Source: Pigmentiphaga sp. NML080357
GTDB taxonomy: Bacteria > Pseudomonadota > Gammaproteobacteria > Burkholderiales > Burkholderiaceae_B
Assembly (NCBI RefSeq): GCF_002188465.1
Contig: NZ_NINW01000024.1
Span: forward strand, 289,768-353,767
DNA length: 64,000 bases
Direction: 5' to 3'
The position numbers were made by a program, and so were the translations under genes. The notes under the pieces were generated by a model. It saw only the letters and a program-made list of their open reading frames with translations. It did no database searches and was not told the origin of the DNA. The first letter of the stretch is position 1. Every line of letters starts with the position of its first letter. Below are positions 16,492-25,051 of the stretch, piece by piece.

Positions 16492-18527
16492 GCGATCGGC
16501 AGCGGGTCGTGGGCGTGGACGTGGGCGGTACGTTCACCGATTTGTTCGTGCTCGATGAAGCGGACCAATCCGTATCCATCGTCAAGGTACCCTCCACCCG
16601 GGGCAAGGAAGCCGTGGGCTTCATGAACGGCATCGGCCGCACGGGCGATGGCGCGGCGCGCATCGGCACCATCATCCATGGCACCACGGTGGGCACCAAC
16701 GCGTTGCTGGAGCGCAAGGCCGCCCGCACGGGCTTGATCACCACGCGCGGGTTCGCCGACGTGCTCGAGATGCGCCGCCGCGACCGCCCTCAGACGTGGG
16801 GATTGCGCGGCGACTACCTGCCGCTCATTCCGCGCAGCCTGCGTCGGGAGGTCGACGAACGCGTACTGGCCGACGGCAGCATTCATACCGAAGTCGATCT
16901 CGACCAGGTCGAGCAATGCGCGCAATCGCTGCTGGAACAAGGATGCGAGGCGCTCTGCGTATTCTTCATCAACAGCTACGCCAATCCGGCCAACGAGGCC
17001 AGGGCGGTGCGCCGGGTGCGCGCGTCCTGGCCCAACGCCTGCGTAACGGCGTCCACCGAGGTGCTGCCGGAGATCCGCGAGTTCGAGCGGGTCTCGACGG
17101 CGAGCCTGAACGCATCGCTCCAGCCGGTGGTGGGCGGTTATCTGCACCGGCTGGAGGGTGATTTGCGGGCTCGCGGATTCGACGGCCAGTTGATGATCGT
17201 GCAGAGCAACGGCGGCGTGATGTCGCGCCAGACCGCCTGCGAACTGCCGGTGCGCACCGCGCTTTCGGGACCGGCGGCAGGCGTCATCGCCTGCGCCGCG
17301 GTGGCCCGGGCGGCCGGCTATCCCAACGTGATCACCGGCGATATCGGCGGGACCTCGTTCGACGTGTCCCTGGTGGCCGACGGACGCGTCGCACTGGCGG
17401 ACCAGACCAGTATCGACTTCGGCATGGTCGTGCGCACGCCGATGATACAGATCGAGACCATAGGCGCCGGCGGCGGGTCGATCGCCGCCGTGGACGCCAG
17501 CGGCATGCTGCGGGTGGGACCGGAGTCGGCGGGCAGCCGGCCAGGCCCGGCATGCTATGGCCGCGGCAACCCTTATCCCACCGTGACCGACGCCAATGTG
17601 CTGCTGGGCCGCATCGCCGCGCAGCGGCCGCTGGGAGGCGGGCTGCTCGGCGGCCTGGACGTGGAGCTGGCGCGCAAGGCGATCCAGGCGCACGTGGCCG
17701 AGCCGCTGGGGCTCGACGTGCTGGCGGCGGCGGAAGCCATTCTGACCGTCGCCAACGCCAAGATGGCCGGCGCCATGCGGCTGGTATCCATCGAAAAAGG
17801 GCACGATCCCCGCGCATTCGCCTACATGCCGTTCGGCGGCGGTGGTGGCTTGCACGTGTGCGCGATGATGCGGGAGACCGGTGTCGCAACGGGCATCGTG
17901 CCGCGTTATCCGGGGGTGACCTCGGCCCTGGGCTGCGTCATGGCGGACCTGCGCCACGATGCCGTGCGCACCATCAACCAACCGTTGGGCGACGCGGATT
18001 TCGGGCAGCTGCGCGACCTGGTCGACGCCTTGCGGGCCCAATGCGAGGCGCACCTGGCATCGGCCGGCGTGGCCATCGCGTCGGTGCGGGAGGAATTGTT
18101 CCTCGACATGCTTTACCAGGGACAGACCCACACGGTCATGGTGCCGGCGACGCGCGAGCGGCTGGACGCCCAGGCGGTGGCGGAAGCCTTCGAGAAGACC
18201 TACCAGGCCGAATTCGGCCGGTTGTTGCCGGGTATTCCCGCGCGCATGCTGAACCTGCGCTATGCCTTGATAGGAGTGCGGCCCAAGTTCGATCTGCGGC
18301 TGCTGGCGCCGCCGGCGGGAGGATCGACCGAGCCGGCCGGCGTGCAGCGCGTCCATGCCGACGGACGCTGGATGGAAGTGCCTCGCCATGCGCGGCTCGA
18401 GCTGCCCGTCGGAGCGTGCATCCGCGGGCCGGCCATTTTCGAGCAGCCCGATACGACCGTGTGGCTGGAGCCCGGCTTCACGGCCACCACCGACGACCAC
18501 GGCAACCTGATCCTGCGGCGCGAGTGA
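16488..18527 (+). CDS. hyuA: Hydantoinase A / oxoprolinase family protein (HyuA-like)
   Basis: A 679-residue ATPase subunit with an actin-like fold. Phosphate-binding motifs are VVGVDVGGTFTDLFVLDE (about residues 6-23) and TGDIGGTSFDVSLVADG. HGTTVGTNALLERKAA and ALSGPAAGVIACAAVARAAG are family signatures, and the glycine-rich ETIGAGGGSIAAVD and AYMPFGGGGGLHVCAM are also conserved. GTG 16488 is the start: a good ribosome site (GGAGG, 16476-16480) stands 7 bases upstream and the start overlaps the hyuB stop. The same reading frame stays open upstream as far as 15210, but that part is antigenic noise inside hyuB and is not coding. Confidence 0.9.
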   Translation: MSDRQRVVGVDVGGTFTDLFVLDEADQSVSIVKVPSTRGKEAVGFMNGIGRTGDGAARIGTIIHGTTVGTNALLERKAARTGLITTRGFADVLEMRRRDRPQTWGLRGDYLPLIPRSLRREVDERVLADGSIHTEVDLDQVEQCAQSLLEQGCEALCVFFINSYANPANEARAVRRVRASWPNACVTASTEVLPEIREFERVSTASLNASLQPVVGGYLHRLEGDLRARGFDGQLMIVQSNGGVMSRQTACELPVRTALSGPAAGVIACAAVARAAGYPNVITGDIGGTSFDVSLVADGRVALADQTSIDFGMVVRTPMIQIETIGAGGGSIAAVDASGMLRVGPESAGSRPGPACYGRGNPYPTVTDANVLLGRIAAQRPLGGGLLGGLDVELARKAIQAHVAEPLGLDVLAAAEAILTVANAKMAGAMRLVSIEKGHDPRAFAYMPFGGGGGLHVCAMMRETGVATGIVPRYPGVTSALGCVMADLRHDAVRTINQPLGDADFGQLRDLVDALRAQCEAHLASAGVAIASVREELFLDMLYQGQTHTVMVPATRERLDAQAVAEAFEKTYQAEFGRLLPGIPARMLNLRYALIGVRPKFDLRLLAPPAGGSTEPAGVQRVHADGRWMEVPRHARLELPVGACIRGPAIFEQPDTTVWLEPGFTATTDDHGNLILRRE

Positions 18528-18592
18528 TGCGGGGCAGGGGCCGCCCGCGCGGATTGCCGCTACCACGGCCTGTTGACGATGAGGTATTCGAG

Positions 18593-19576
18593 ATGAAATA
18601 CGGCATCAACGTTGTTCGTGCATGTCCGGCCGTACTGTGCGCCGCGCTGGCGGCGGGGGCGGCGCCAGCCTCCCGTGCCGAGGAGTATCCCTCGCGCCCG
18701 GTCATGGTGGTCAATACCTGGGCGCCCGGCGGGCCGTCCGACGCCATCATCCGCCCTCTGCTGGAGAAGTTCTCGCAGCGGTTCGGGCAGCCTTTCGTGC
18801 TCGAGAACCGCAGCGGCGCCAACGGCAGCATCGGCACGAGCTACGTTGCCCGGGCCAGGAGCGACGGCTATACGCTGCTGTTCGCCAACGTGGGGCCCAT
18901 CGCCATCAGCCCGTGGCTGCCGGACAAGCCCAACTACGACTCCCAGAAGGACTTCCAGCCCATCGGCCAGATCGTCTCAGGTTCGACGGTGCTGGTGGTC
19001 GCGCCTTCATTCCCGGCCAATACCATGCGGGAATTCATCGACTACGCCAAGAAGCATCCGGGCAAGATCACCTACGGTTCGGTGGGCCTGGGCAGCAGCA
19101 CGCACGTGGCCGGGGCGACCCTGGCCAAGATGGCGGACATCGAGATGGTCCACGCTCCCTATCGGGGATCGTCGCAGATCCAGATCGACATCATGTCGGG
19201 GCAGATCCAGTCGGCTTTCGTCAACCTGGGCGGGGCGCTGGAATTGATACGCGCAGGCAAGCTCAAGGCCATCGCCGTCAGCACCCAGTCGCGCTCCGCG
19301 GTGCTGCCCGACGTGCCGGCGGTGGCCGAGACCGTGCCGGGCTTCGATTTCAACGTCTGGTATGGGTTGATGGCGCCGGCGGGTACCCCCGTGGAGATCG
19401 TGCAGGCGCTGTCCGCCGCATTGAAAGCGACCATGGAGATGCCCGACATCAAGGGACGCCTCCTGGCCAGCGGCCTCGATCCGAATTTCACCGGACCGGA
19501 GGCCTTCGGCAAGAAGATCGAGCAGGATTTGGCCGCGTGGAAGCGGGCCGTGGCCAACGCCAACCTGACCCCATAG
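18593..19576 (+). CDS. TctC/Bug-family periplasmic binding protein
   Basis: A 327-residue secreted solute receptor. The signal peptide is about 29 residues (LCAALAAGAAPASRAEE). Mature-protein signatures include YPSRPVMVVNTWAPGGPSD, VLENRSGANGSIGTSYVARA and VHAPYRGSSQIQIDIMSGQI. Bug proteins bind carboxylates, amino acids or nicotinate-like compounds for tripartite tricarboxylate transporters. No TctA/TctB genes accompany it. Its position between hyuA and the amidohydrolase suggests that it binds the substrate of this cluster. GATGAGG stands 8 bases before ATG 18593. Some bug proteins are signalling receptors rather than transporters. Confidence 0.9.
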   Translation: MKYGINVVRACPAVLCAALAAGAAPASRAEEYPSRPVMVVNTWAPGGPSDAIIRPLLEKFSQRFGQPFVLENRSGANGSIGTSYVARARSDGYTLLFANVGPIAISPWLPDKPNYDSQKDFQPIGQIVSGSTVLVVAPSFPANTMREFIDYAKKHPGKITYGSVGLGSSTHVAGATLAKMADIEMVHAPYRGSSQIQIDIMSGQIQSAFVNLGGALELIRAGKLKAIAVSTQSRSAVLPDVPAVAETVPGFDFNVWYGLMAPAGTPVEIVQALSAALKATMEMPDIKGRLLASGLDPNFTGPEAFGKKIEQDLAAWKRAVANANLTP

Positions 19577-19628
19577 TCCCGATGCGGGCGGCACCGCCGC
19601 CGGCCCGCACATCCGTACCGAGAAGGCG

Positions 19629-20501
19629 ATGAACGACAAGCGCTACGACATCCCGGCCATCGACGCCGTGGTCAATATCTGGACCCCCGAGCTGCTCGCG
19701 CAGCGTCCCAAACGCGACGCGTTCTACAGCGGCAAGATGAATGTCGACACCGGCATCATGAAAGGGCTCGCGCATGAGGACATGCTGCGCCGCATGGACG
19801 CCGCGGGCGTGGAGAAGGCCTTTCTGATCGCGGCCAAGGTCGGCCCTATCCAGCACCGCGCCAGTTACCACGTGCCCTACGAGGCGGTGGCCGAAGCGGT
19901 CAACCGCCATCCCGACCGGTTCCACGGGCTGGCCGGCCTGGATCCCACGGAGGGTATGCGCGGCGTGCGGGAGCTGGAGAAGGCGGTCAAGGAATACGGT
20001 TTCATCGGGGCGCACTTCTATCCGCACTGGTTCGAGCTCGCGCCCGACCACGCGAAGTGGTATCCGTTCTACGCGAAATGCGCCGAACTCGACGTGCCTG
20101 TGCAACTGCAGGTGGGCCAGTCCATGATCTACGACCCTTCGCACCGGCTGCGCAGCGTGGGCCGCCCGATCTGCCTGGATGCCGTGGCCTGCGATTTTCC
20201 CGAGCTCAAGATCATAGGCATCCATATCGGCATTCCCTGGACTGAGGAAATGATCGCCATGGCCTGGAAGCATCCCAACGTCTACATCGGCACCGATGCG
20301 CACAGCCCGAAGTACTGGCCCGAGTCCTTCGTCAAGTACATCGACAGCTACGGCCAGGACAAGGTGATTTTCGGCACCGATTTCCCCATCCTCGATTTCG
20401 GGCGCGCCCGCGACGAAATCGAAGCGCTGGGGTTGCGGCCGGCGCCCAAGGAAAAGCTGCTGCGCGGCAACGCGCTGCGCGTGTACGGGCTGGATCGATG
20501 A
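19629..20501 (+). CDS. Amidohydrolase-2 family protein lacking the N-terminal HxH
   Basis: A 290-residue TIM-barrel protein of the ACMSD-like amidohydrolase-2 group. Conserved parts are YGFIGAHFYPHW (barrel His), LKIIGIHIGIPW (second barrel His) and VIFGTDFPILDF (catalytic Asp). The strand-1 motif, normally Asp-x-His-x-His, reads IDAVVNIWTPE, with Val and Asn in the two metal-binding His positions. The enzyme may use one metal with other ligands or have a changed reaction (decarboxylation or hydrolysis). It follows the Bug gene by 52 bp, and its TGA overlaps a possible ATG (20498) of the ligase gene. Confidence 0.8.
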   Translation: MNDKRYDIPAIDAVVNIWTPELLAQRPKRDAFYSGKMNVDTGIMKGLAHEDMLRRMDAAGVEKAFLIAAKVGPIQHRASYHVPYEAVAEAVNRHPDRFHGLAGLDPTEGMRGVRELEKAVKEYGFIGAHFYPHWFELAPDHAKWYPFYAKCAELDVPVQLQVGQSMIYDPSHRLRSVGRPICLDAVACDFPELKIIGIHIGIPWTEEMIAMAWKHPNVYIGTDAHSPKYWPESFVKYIDSYGQDKVIFGTDFPILDFGRARDEIEALGLRPAPKEKLLRGNALRVYGLDR

Positions 20502-20515
20502 AAGGGGGCGCCGCC

Positions 20516-21985
20516 ATGGCCACGCCCGGCCCCAATATCGCCGACCAGTTGTCGCTGCATGCCGTGCAGCGTCCCACCAAGCCCGCCATCATCCATCGCG
20601 ACACCGTCATCGACTACCGGCAGCTCGACCGGATGGTGCGCCAGCGCGCCGCGCTGCTGCTCGAGATGGGCGTGCGCCCCGGCGAGGTCGTGGGAGTGGC
20701 GCTCAAGGATACGCCCGAGCACCTGATCCTCCTCTACGCCGTGGCGCGGGCGGGAGCGGTCGTGCTGCCGGTGGACTGCCGCTGGACGGGCGAAGAAAAA
20801 CGCCGCGTGGCGGAGCACTTCGGCGCCCGCCGCGTCATGGTCGAGCCGGATGACCTGTTCGCGCCCGGTCTTTGCGTGGCTGCCGACGCGTCCTGGCTGG
20901 CACAGGGGAAGCATGCCCCGGCAAGGGAGGAGTTTCCCGGCGGGGACCACGGTTTCTGCCTGTCGCTGTCGTCCGGCACGACCGGGCGGCCGAAGGGGCC
21001 GCTGCTGTCGCACGCGCAATTCATGAGCCGGTTCTTCACCCACTATGCCGATCTCGGTTTCGGCAGCCGGGAGGTCTATGTCAACGCCACGCCGCTGTAC
21101 TTCGGCGGCGGACGCGCATTTTCGGTGTCGTCGCTGTACGTGGGCGCGACCGTGGTCTTGTGCGCGCCGCCCTATAAGGTCGAAGAGCTCGCCGCGGAAA
21201 TCGAACGCCGCGCCGCCACCATTACCTTCCTGGTCCCCACGCTCCTGCGCCGCATCCTGCAGGCCGAGCCGGCCGCCAGGGCGCCATTCCGGCGGCTGCG
21301 CACGCTGATCGCCTCCGGCTCGCCGCTGACGGCCGAGGAGCGTGGCCGCATCCGTGACGAGATCTGTCCCGATTTCATCGAATACTACAGCTCGACCGAA
21401 GGGGGAGGGGTGACGGTATTGTCGGCGCAGGAGCAGGCCGCATACCCCGCCTCGGTGGGAAGGCCGGTGTTCGGGGTACGCCTGGAAATCGTGGACGAGC
21501 ACGACCGTCCGCTGCCCCGCGGCGAGGTGGGGCGCATCCGCTACGACGGCGCCACCGTGGCCAGGGGGTTCTACCGGGACGACGACGCGAGCAGGGAAGC
21601 CTTCCGGGACGGATTCTTCTATCCGGGCGACCTGGGCTACCTGAACGAAGAGGGTTATCTCTTCCTCTGCGGGCGAGCCAAGGACATGATCATCCGTGGC
21701 GGGGTGAACATCTATCCCCTGGAGATCGAATCCGTCCTGATGACCCATCCCGGCGTGCTCGAGGCCGCGGTCGTGGGCGTGCCCTCGACCGAGTTCGGCG
21801 AAGAAGTGGCCGCCTTCGTACTGCCGCGAGGGGCGCAGGACGCCGCCGCGCTCGCGGCCTGGTGCCGGGAACGGCTGGCACCGTACAAGGTCCCGAAGCA
21901 TTTCCGCTTCGTCAGCGACTTCGAGCGGAATTCGGCGGGCAAGATCGTCAAGGGAAATCTGGCGGCTTCCCTGTCAGCCGCGTAG
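20516..21985 (+). CDS. AMP-forming acyl-CoA ligase
   Basis: A 489-residue member of the ANL superfamily. The P-loop is LSLSSGTTGRPKGPLL, the adenylation motif is EYYSSTEGGG, and the C-terminal core is YPGDLGYLNEEGYLFLCGRAKDMI (A8 hinge) ending with the catalytic Lys in NSAGKIVKGNL. It activates a carboxylic acid to its CoA thioester with ATP. AGGGGG lies 7 bases before ATG 20516, so I prefer this over ATG 20498, which overlaps the previous stop. The product could feed the acyl-CoA dehydrogenase at the start of the cluster. Confidence 0.88.
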   Translation: MATPGPNIADQLSLHAVQRPTKPAIIHRDTVIDYRQLDRMVRQRAALLLEMGVRPGEVVGVALKDTPEHLILLYAVARAGAVVLPVDCRWTGEEKRRVAEHFGARRVMVEPDDLFAPGLCVAADASWLAQGKHAPAREEFPGGDHGFCLSLSSGTTGRPKGPLLSHAQFMSRFFTHYADLGFGSREVYVNATPLYFGGGRAFSVSSLYVGATVVLCAPPYKVEELAAEIERRAATITFLVPTLLRRILQAEPAARAPFRRLRTLIASGSPLTAEERGRIRDEICPDFIEYYSSTEGGGVTVLSAQEQAAYPASVGRPVFGVRLEIVDEHDRPLPRGEVGRIRYDGATVARGFYRDDDASREAFRDGFFYPGDLGYLNEEGYLFLCGRAKDMIIRGGVNIYPLEIESVLMTHPGVLEAAVVGVPSTEFGEEVAAFVLPRGAQDAAALAAWCRERLAPYKVPKHFRFVSDFERNSAGKIVKGNLAASLSAA

Positions 21986-22044
21986 GCGGGGCGCCGGGTA
22001 GTATATGGGGATGACGAGTCCGTTCTTCCCGTCCCGGAGGTCCC

Positions 22045-22962
22045 GTGAGCCTCAACCATCATCCGTCCGCCGTCCAGCCGTTGCGCCAGGTCTTGATGGA
22101 AACCGGCGCCTACACCTTGCACCAGTCGTTCGACTATGGCGGACGGCTGGCCGGCGGCATCATCCATTGCAGTTTCGACGCGCATGAACTGCACTGCCCG
22201 GCCTTGCCCCACATTGTCCTCCTGGTATCGCACGAGTATCACCTGAAGTCGGCGATGTTCGACCTTGGCTGGGGATACCGCGACCATTTCGTCAACTTCA
22301 TCAACCCGCTGCACCTGATACCCCCGGGCACCGCGTTCCGGTGGGTGAAGGATGGCGCGGCGCGGGTATCCCTGCTGACCTTCGATCAGCGGGCGGCACT
22401 GGAGATGTTCGACGAGCTGGGTCTTTGCCAGCCGGTGGATGGCCTGTGGTCGGTCGCCCAGCGCGGTTTCGTCAGTCCGCTGATCTATACGGCGCTGGGC
22501 TCGTTCATGCAGGACCTCGGCGCGGGCCATGCCTCCCGGCTGTTGTCGGACAGCTTCGGCGCGCTGGTGCTGAACGAGCTGGGCAAGAAGTGGCGCATCG
22601 AGCCGGGAACCGGCACGTCGTCCCGGCTGAGCGCCCAGGCGCTCAAGAAGGTCACCCGCTATATGGACGAGCGGCTGGCCGACGATATTTCGCTGGCCGA
22701 GCTGGCGGCGTTATGCGGCCTGAGCCGCTATCACTTCCTGCGATGCTTCAAGGCCGCGCTGGGTGTGTCGCCTTATCGCTACCTGACGGCCATGCGCGTC
22801 GAGCGTGCCCGCCACCTGCTTGCGACGACGGCCTATCCGGTTTCGTACGTAGCCAGCGCATGCGGTTTCGCGTCGGCCGGCGCGATGGGCCGTGCCCTGA
22901 AGAAGGCGGTGGGCAGCTCGGCCTCGGCCTATCGCGCCATCGCCGGGCACTACGATGCCTGA
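22045..22962 (+). CDS. AraC-family transcriptional regulator
   Basis: A 305-residue regulator. The C-terminal AraC domain carries two helix-turn-helix units: DDISLAELAALCGLSRYHFLRCFKAA and YPVSYVASACGFASAGAMGRALKKAVG. The N-terminal part resembles effector domains of AraC regulators in which a long loop (WGYRDHFVNFINPLHLIPPGT) holds the ligand. GTG 22045 is preceded by GGAGG with a short 4-base spacing. It ends 13 bp inside the convergent MFS gene (tail-to-tail overlap 22950-22962). It may regulate the upstream ligase cluster or the MFS operon. Confidence 0.86.
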   Translation: MSLNHHPSAVQPLRQVLMETGAYTLHQSFDYGGRLAGGIIHCSFDAHELHCPALPHIVLLVSHEYHLKSAMFDLGWGYRDHFVNFINPLHLIPPGTAFRWVKDGAARVSLLTFDQRAALEMFDELGLCQPVDGLWSVAQRGFVSPLIYTALGSFMQDLGAGHASRLLSDSFGALVLNELGKKWRIEPGTGTSSRLSAQALKKVTRYMDERLADDISLAELAALCGLSRYHFLRCFKAALGVSPYRYLTAMRVERARHLLATTAYPVSYVASACGFASAGAMGRALKKAVGSSASAYRAIAGHYDA

Positions 22963-24206
22963 GCCTGCGGACGGTAGCCAACCTTGCGGGGCGCGGTCTC
23001 CTTGAGAAAGAACGAGATCACGACGCCCACCGCCACACCGCCCAGCGCGAGGTAAAGGGTGTACTGGATGCCGTGGTGCTGCGCGATGAACCCCGCGACG
23101 ACGGGCGCCACGCCGCCGCCGAAGATCTCGCCCAGGCCGCTCACGATGCCGATGGCCGAGGCAACCATGCCGGGCGGCGCCGCCTCGGTCGCCACCGGCC
23201 CCGTCATCAGCGCCAGCAGGCCGAAGCAGAAGAAGGACACCAGCAGGAGCACGCCGAACAGCGCCCAGGGGGAAGCGCCGAGCCGGGCGAAACCGTAGAG
23301 CGCCAGCGCCGCGCCGATGAAGGACAGGAAGGCGGCGGCTTTCCTGCCGATGAAATCGGAGATGCCCGGCACGCCGAACTCGCCGAAGAAGCCGCCTATG
23401 CCGATGGCGGACACCACCAGGCCCATCTGTTGCGGCGTCAGCTTCAGATAGTCGGTCAGGTAGTTGGGCACCATGGCGCCCACCACGAAGATGCCGGTCA
23501 TCGCGCACAGCATGGAGCCCACGCCCAGCAGCAGGTTGCGGCGACGCAGCAGTTCTTTCCAGGACAGCGTTTCGCCGCGAGCTGGCGCTGCCGGCAGGCC
23601 GCTCGGCGCCGCCGCCCCCGGCTCGCGTATGACTTTGTACATGAGCCATGCCAGGATCAGCCCGGGCACCGCCGACAGGAAGAAGACGTAATGCCAGGAA
23701 GGCAGCACGCCCATCAGCTGCGTGGCGATGATGGGCGCGAGCCCCAGCCCGAACAGCGGGAAGGCGCTCTGCTGCAGGCCCTGGTTCAGGCCGCGGCGCT
23801 TGGGGTGCGAGGCTTCGCCGGCTGCGGCCACGCTGGTGGGGCAGAACGAGCCCTCGGCGATGCCCATCACCGTGCGGATCACCAGCAGGCTGACCAGTCC
23901 GGTCGCCACGCCCGAAAGACCGGACAGGCACGAGAAGGCGATGGCGGCGGGGATCAGCACCTTGCGCCGCCCGATGCCGTCCGACACGCGGCCCATGGTG
24001 ATGGAGAACACCCCCCACGCCAGGCCCAGCGTGCCGATCAGCAGGCCCAGGTCCTGGTAGGAGAGGTTCAGGTCCTTCATCATGAAGGGGAACATGGGTG
24101 CGAGCAGCCAGCGGTCCAGCCCCATCAGGCCGAAGCCCAGCGCCAGGATGGTGACGGCCTTCCACTCGTACGACGTATCGTGGGCGGATGGTTTGGCCAT
24201 GTTCAT
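22950..24206 (-). CDS. MFS transporter
   Basis: A 418-residue major facilitator with 12 predicted helices. The helix 2-3 loop signature reads GRVSDGIGRRKVL and the first helix begins WKAVTILALGFGLMGLDRWLLAP, close to the anion:cation symporter branch that carries aromatic and aliphatic organic acids. ATG 24206 overlaps the isochorismatase-type gene stop (ATGA), so both are translated from one message. The open frame continues far upstream, but that part is the neighbouring gene in another frame. A substrate that is released or modified by the linked amide hydrolase is likely. Confidence 0.87.
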   Translation of the reverse strand: MNMAKPSAHDTSYEWKAVTILALGFGLMGLDRWLLAPMFPFMMKDLNLSYQDLGLLIGTLGLAWGVFSITMGRVSDGIGRRKVLIPAAIAFSCLSGLSGVATGLVSLLVIRTVMGIAEGSFCPTSVAAAGEASHPKRRGLNQGLQQSAFPLFGLGLAPIIATQLMGVLPSWHYVFFLSAVPGLILAWLMYKVIREPGAAAPSGLPAAPARGETLSWKELLRRRNLLLGVGSMLCAMTGIFVVGAMVPNYLTDYLKLTPQQMGLVVSAIGIGGFFGEFGVPGISDFIGRKAAAFLSFIGAALALYGFARLGASPWALFGVLLLVSFFCFGLLALMTGPVATEAAPPGMVASAIGIVSGLGEIFGGGVAPVVAGFIAQHHGIQYTLYLALGGVAVGVVISFFLKETAPRKVGYRPQAQAS

Positions 24207-24814
24207 GCCCCGCCCAGCGCGTCGAGGATTTGCCGCGTCGTCACGACCTTGCCGAACACGCGGTCGATGGTGGCGAGCGTGGCCTGGTGCGAGGCATCGT
24301 CGAAACCGCCGGTGGCATCGTCGACGAAGAAGACGCGCAGGTCGCGCATGAAGGCGCTGCGCGCCGTGGATTCGCAGCAGACGCTGGTGACCGTGCCCGT
24401 GATGATGACGCTGTCGACCACGTTGCGGCCGCGGATGTTGCGGATGACGGTCTCCAGGCGGGTGTTGTAGAACGCGTCGTAGCGATGCTTGGGAATCACG
24501 ATTTCCCCGGGCCGCGGCGCCAGTTCGTCGATGATTTCGACCCCCGCGGTCCCGGCGCGCATGCCGCCGTTGCGCAAGTGCGGAATCTGGGTCGTTTCCA
24601 GCGGGGAGACGTCGAACTCGTCGTACAGCACGTGCTGGGTATAAATCACGGGAACGCCGGTCCGGCGGGCCTGGGCGACGAGCGCCGCCATGGCGGGAAC
24701 CCGCTGGCGCGCGGCCGGGACTTCCATGGGAGCGCGTTCGCGGACGAAATCGTTCTGCATGTCGATGACCAGCAGGACCGCCTTGTTCTTGTCTAGGGGG
24801 ACGGATGGGGACAT
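24203..24814 (-). CDS. Isochorismatase-like cysteine hydrolase
   Basis: A 203-residue protein of the isochorismatase/nicotinamidase superfamily. The catalytic triad is visible: Asp in LLVIDMQNDF (residue about 19), Lys in VIPKHRYDAFYNT, and Cys in TVTSVCCESTARSAFM. A cis-peptide motif of the family precedes the Cys. Relatives hydrolyse N-carbamoylsarcosine, biuret, maleamate, nicotinamide or ureidoacrylate, and this member has no clear match to one of these. GGAG stands 5 bases before ATG 24814. Operonic with the MFS gene and divergent from a nitrilase, so an amide or nitrile breakdown route is the best guess. Confidence 0.87.
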   Translation of the reverse strand: MSPSVPLDKNKAVLLVIDMQNDFVRERAPMEVPAARQRVPAMAALVAQARRTGVPVIYTQHVLYDEFDVSPLETTQIPHLRNGGMRAGTAGVEIIDELAPRPGEIVIPKHRYDAFYNTRLETVIRNIRGRNVVDSVIITGTVTSVCCESTARSAFMRDLRVFFVDDATGGFDDASHQATLATIDRVFGKVVTTRQILDALGGA

Positions 24815-24880
24815 CTTGCCTCCGGGTGCAGGGTGGACGAACGCGCAACATAGCGCCGGCCCGCGCGAGGCGATGCCAGG

Positions 24881-24911
24881 AAATTGCGGCGGCGGGCAAA
24901 AATTGCGCAAT
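24881..24911. promoter_or_regulatory. Repeated AAATTGCG half-sites in divergent gap
   Basis: AAATTGCG occurs at 24881-24888 and 24900-24907, 19 bp apart, and the second lies in the palindrome ATTGCGCAAT (24902-24911). Direct repeats at about two helical turns are typical AraC-family targets, and an AraC gene ends this cluster. Confidence 0.4.
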
Positions 24912-25051
24912 GGATGCGTTTCGCCCCGGGAGAGCGCCTTCGTCGGCCGGGGGCAGCGCCGGCCTGCGGTTTTTACGAAAGTCGCCCGGGTTTCTGGACA
25001 GCGGCCGCGCGTTGCCGGTGCTTCAATCGTCTCGTCACTACGGAGATCGAC

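Noticed and set aside
20498..20515. ATG 20498 as start of the acyl-CoA ligase
   Set aside because: It gives a neat ATGA overlap but has no ribosome site, whereas AGGGGG precedes ATG 20516 at a good distance; kept as an alternative.
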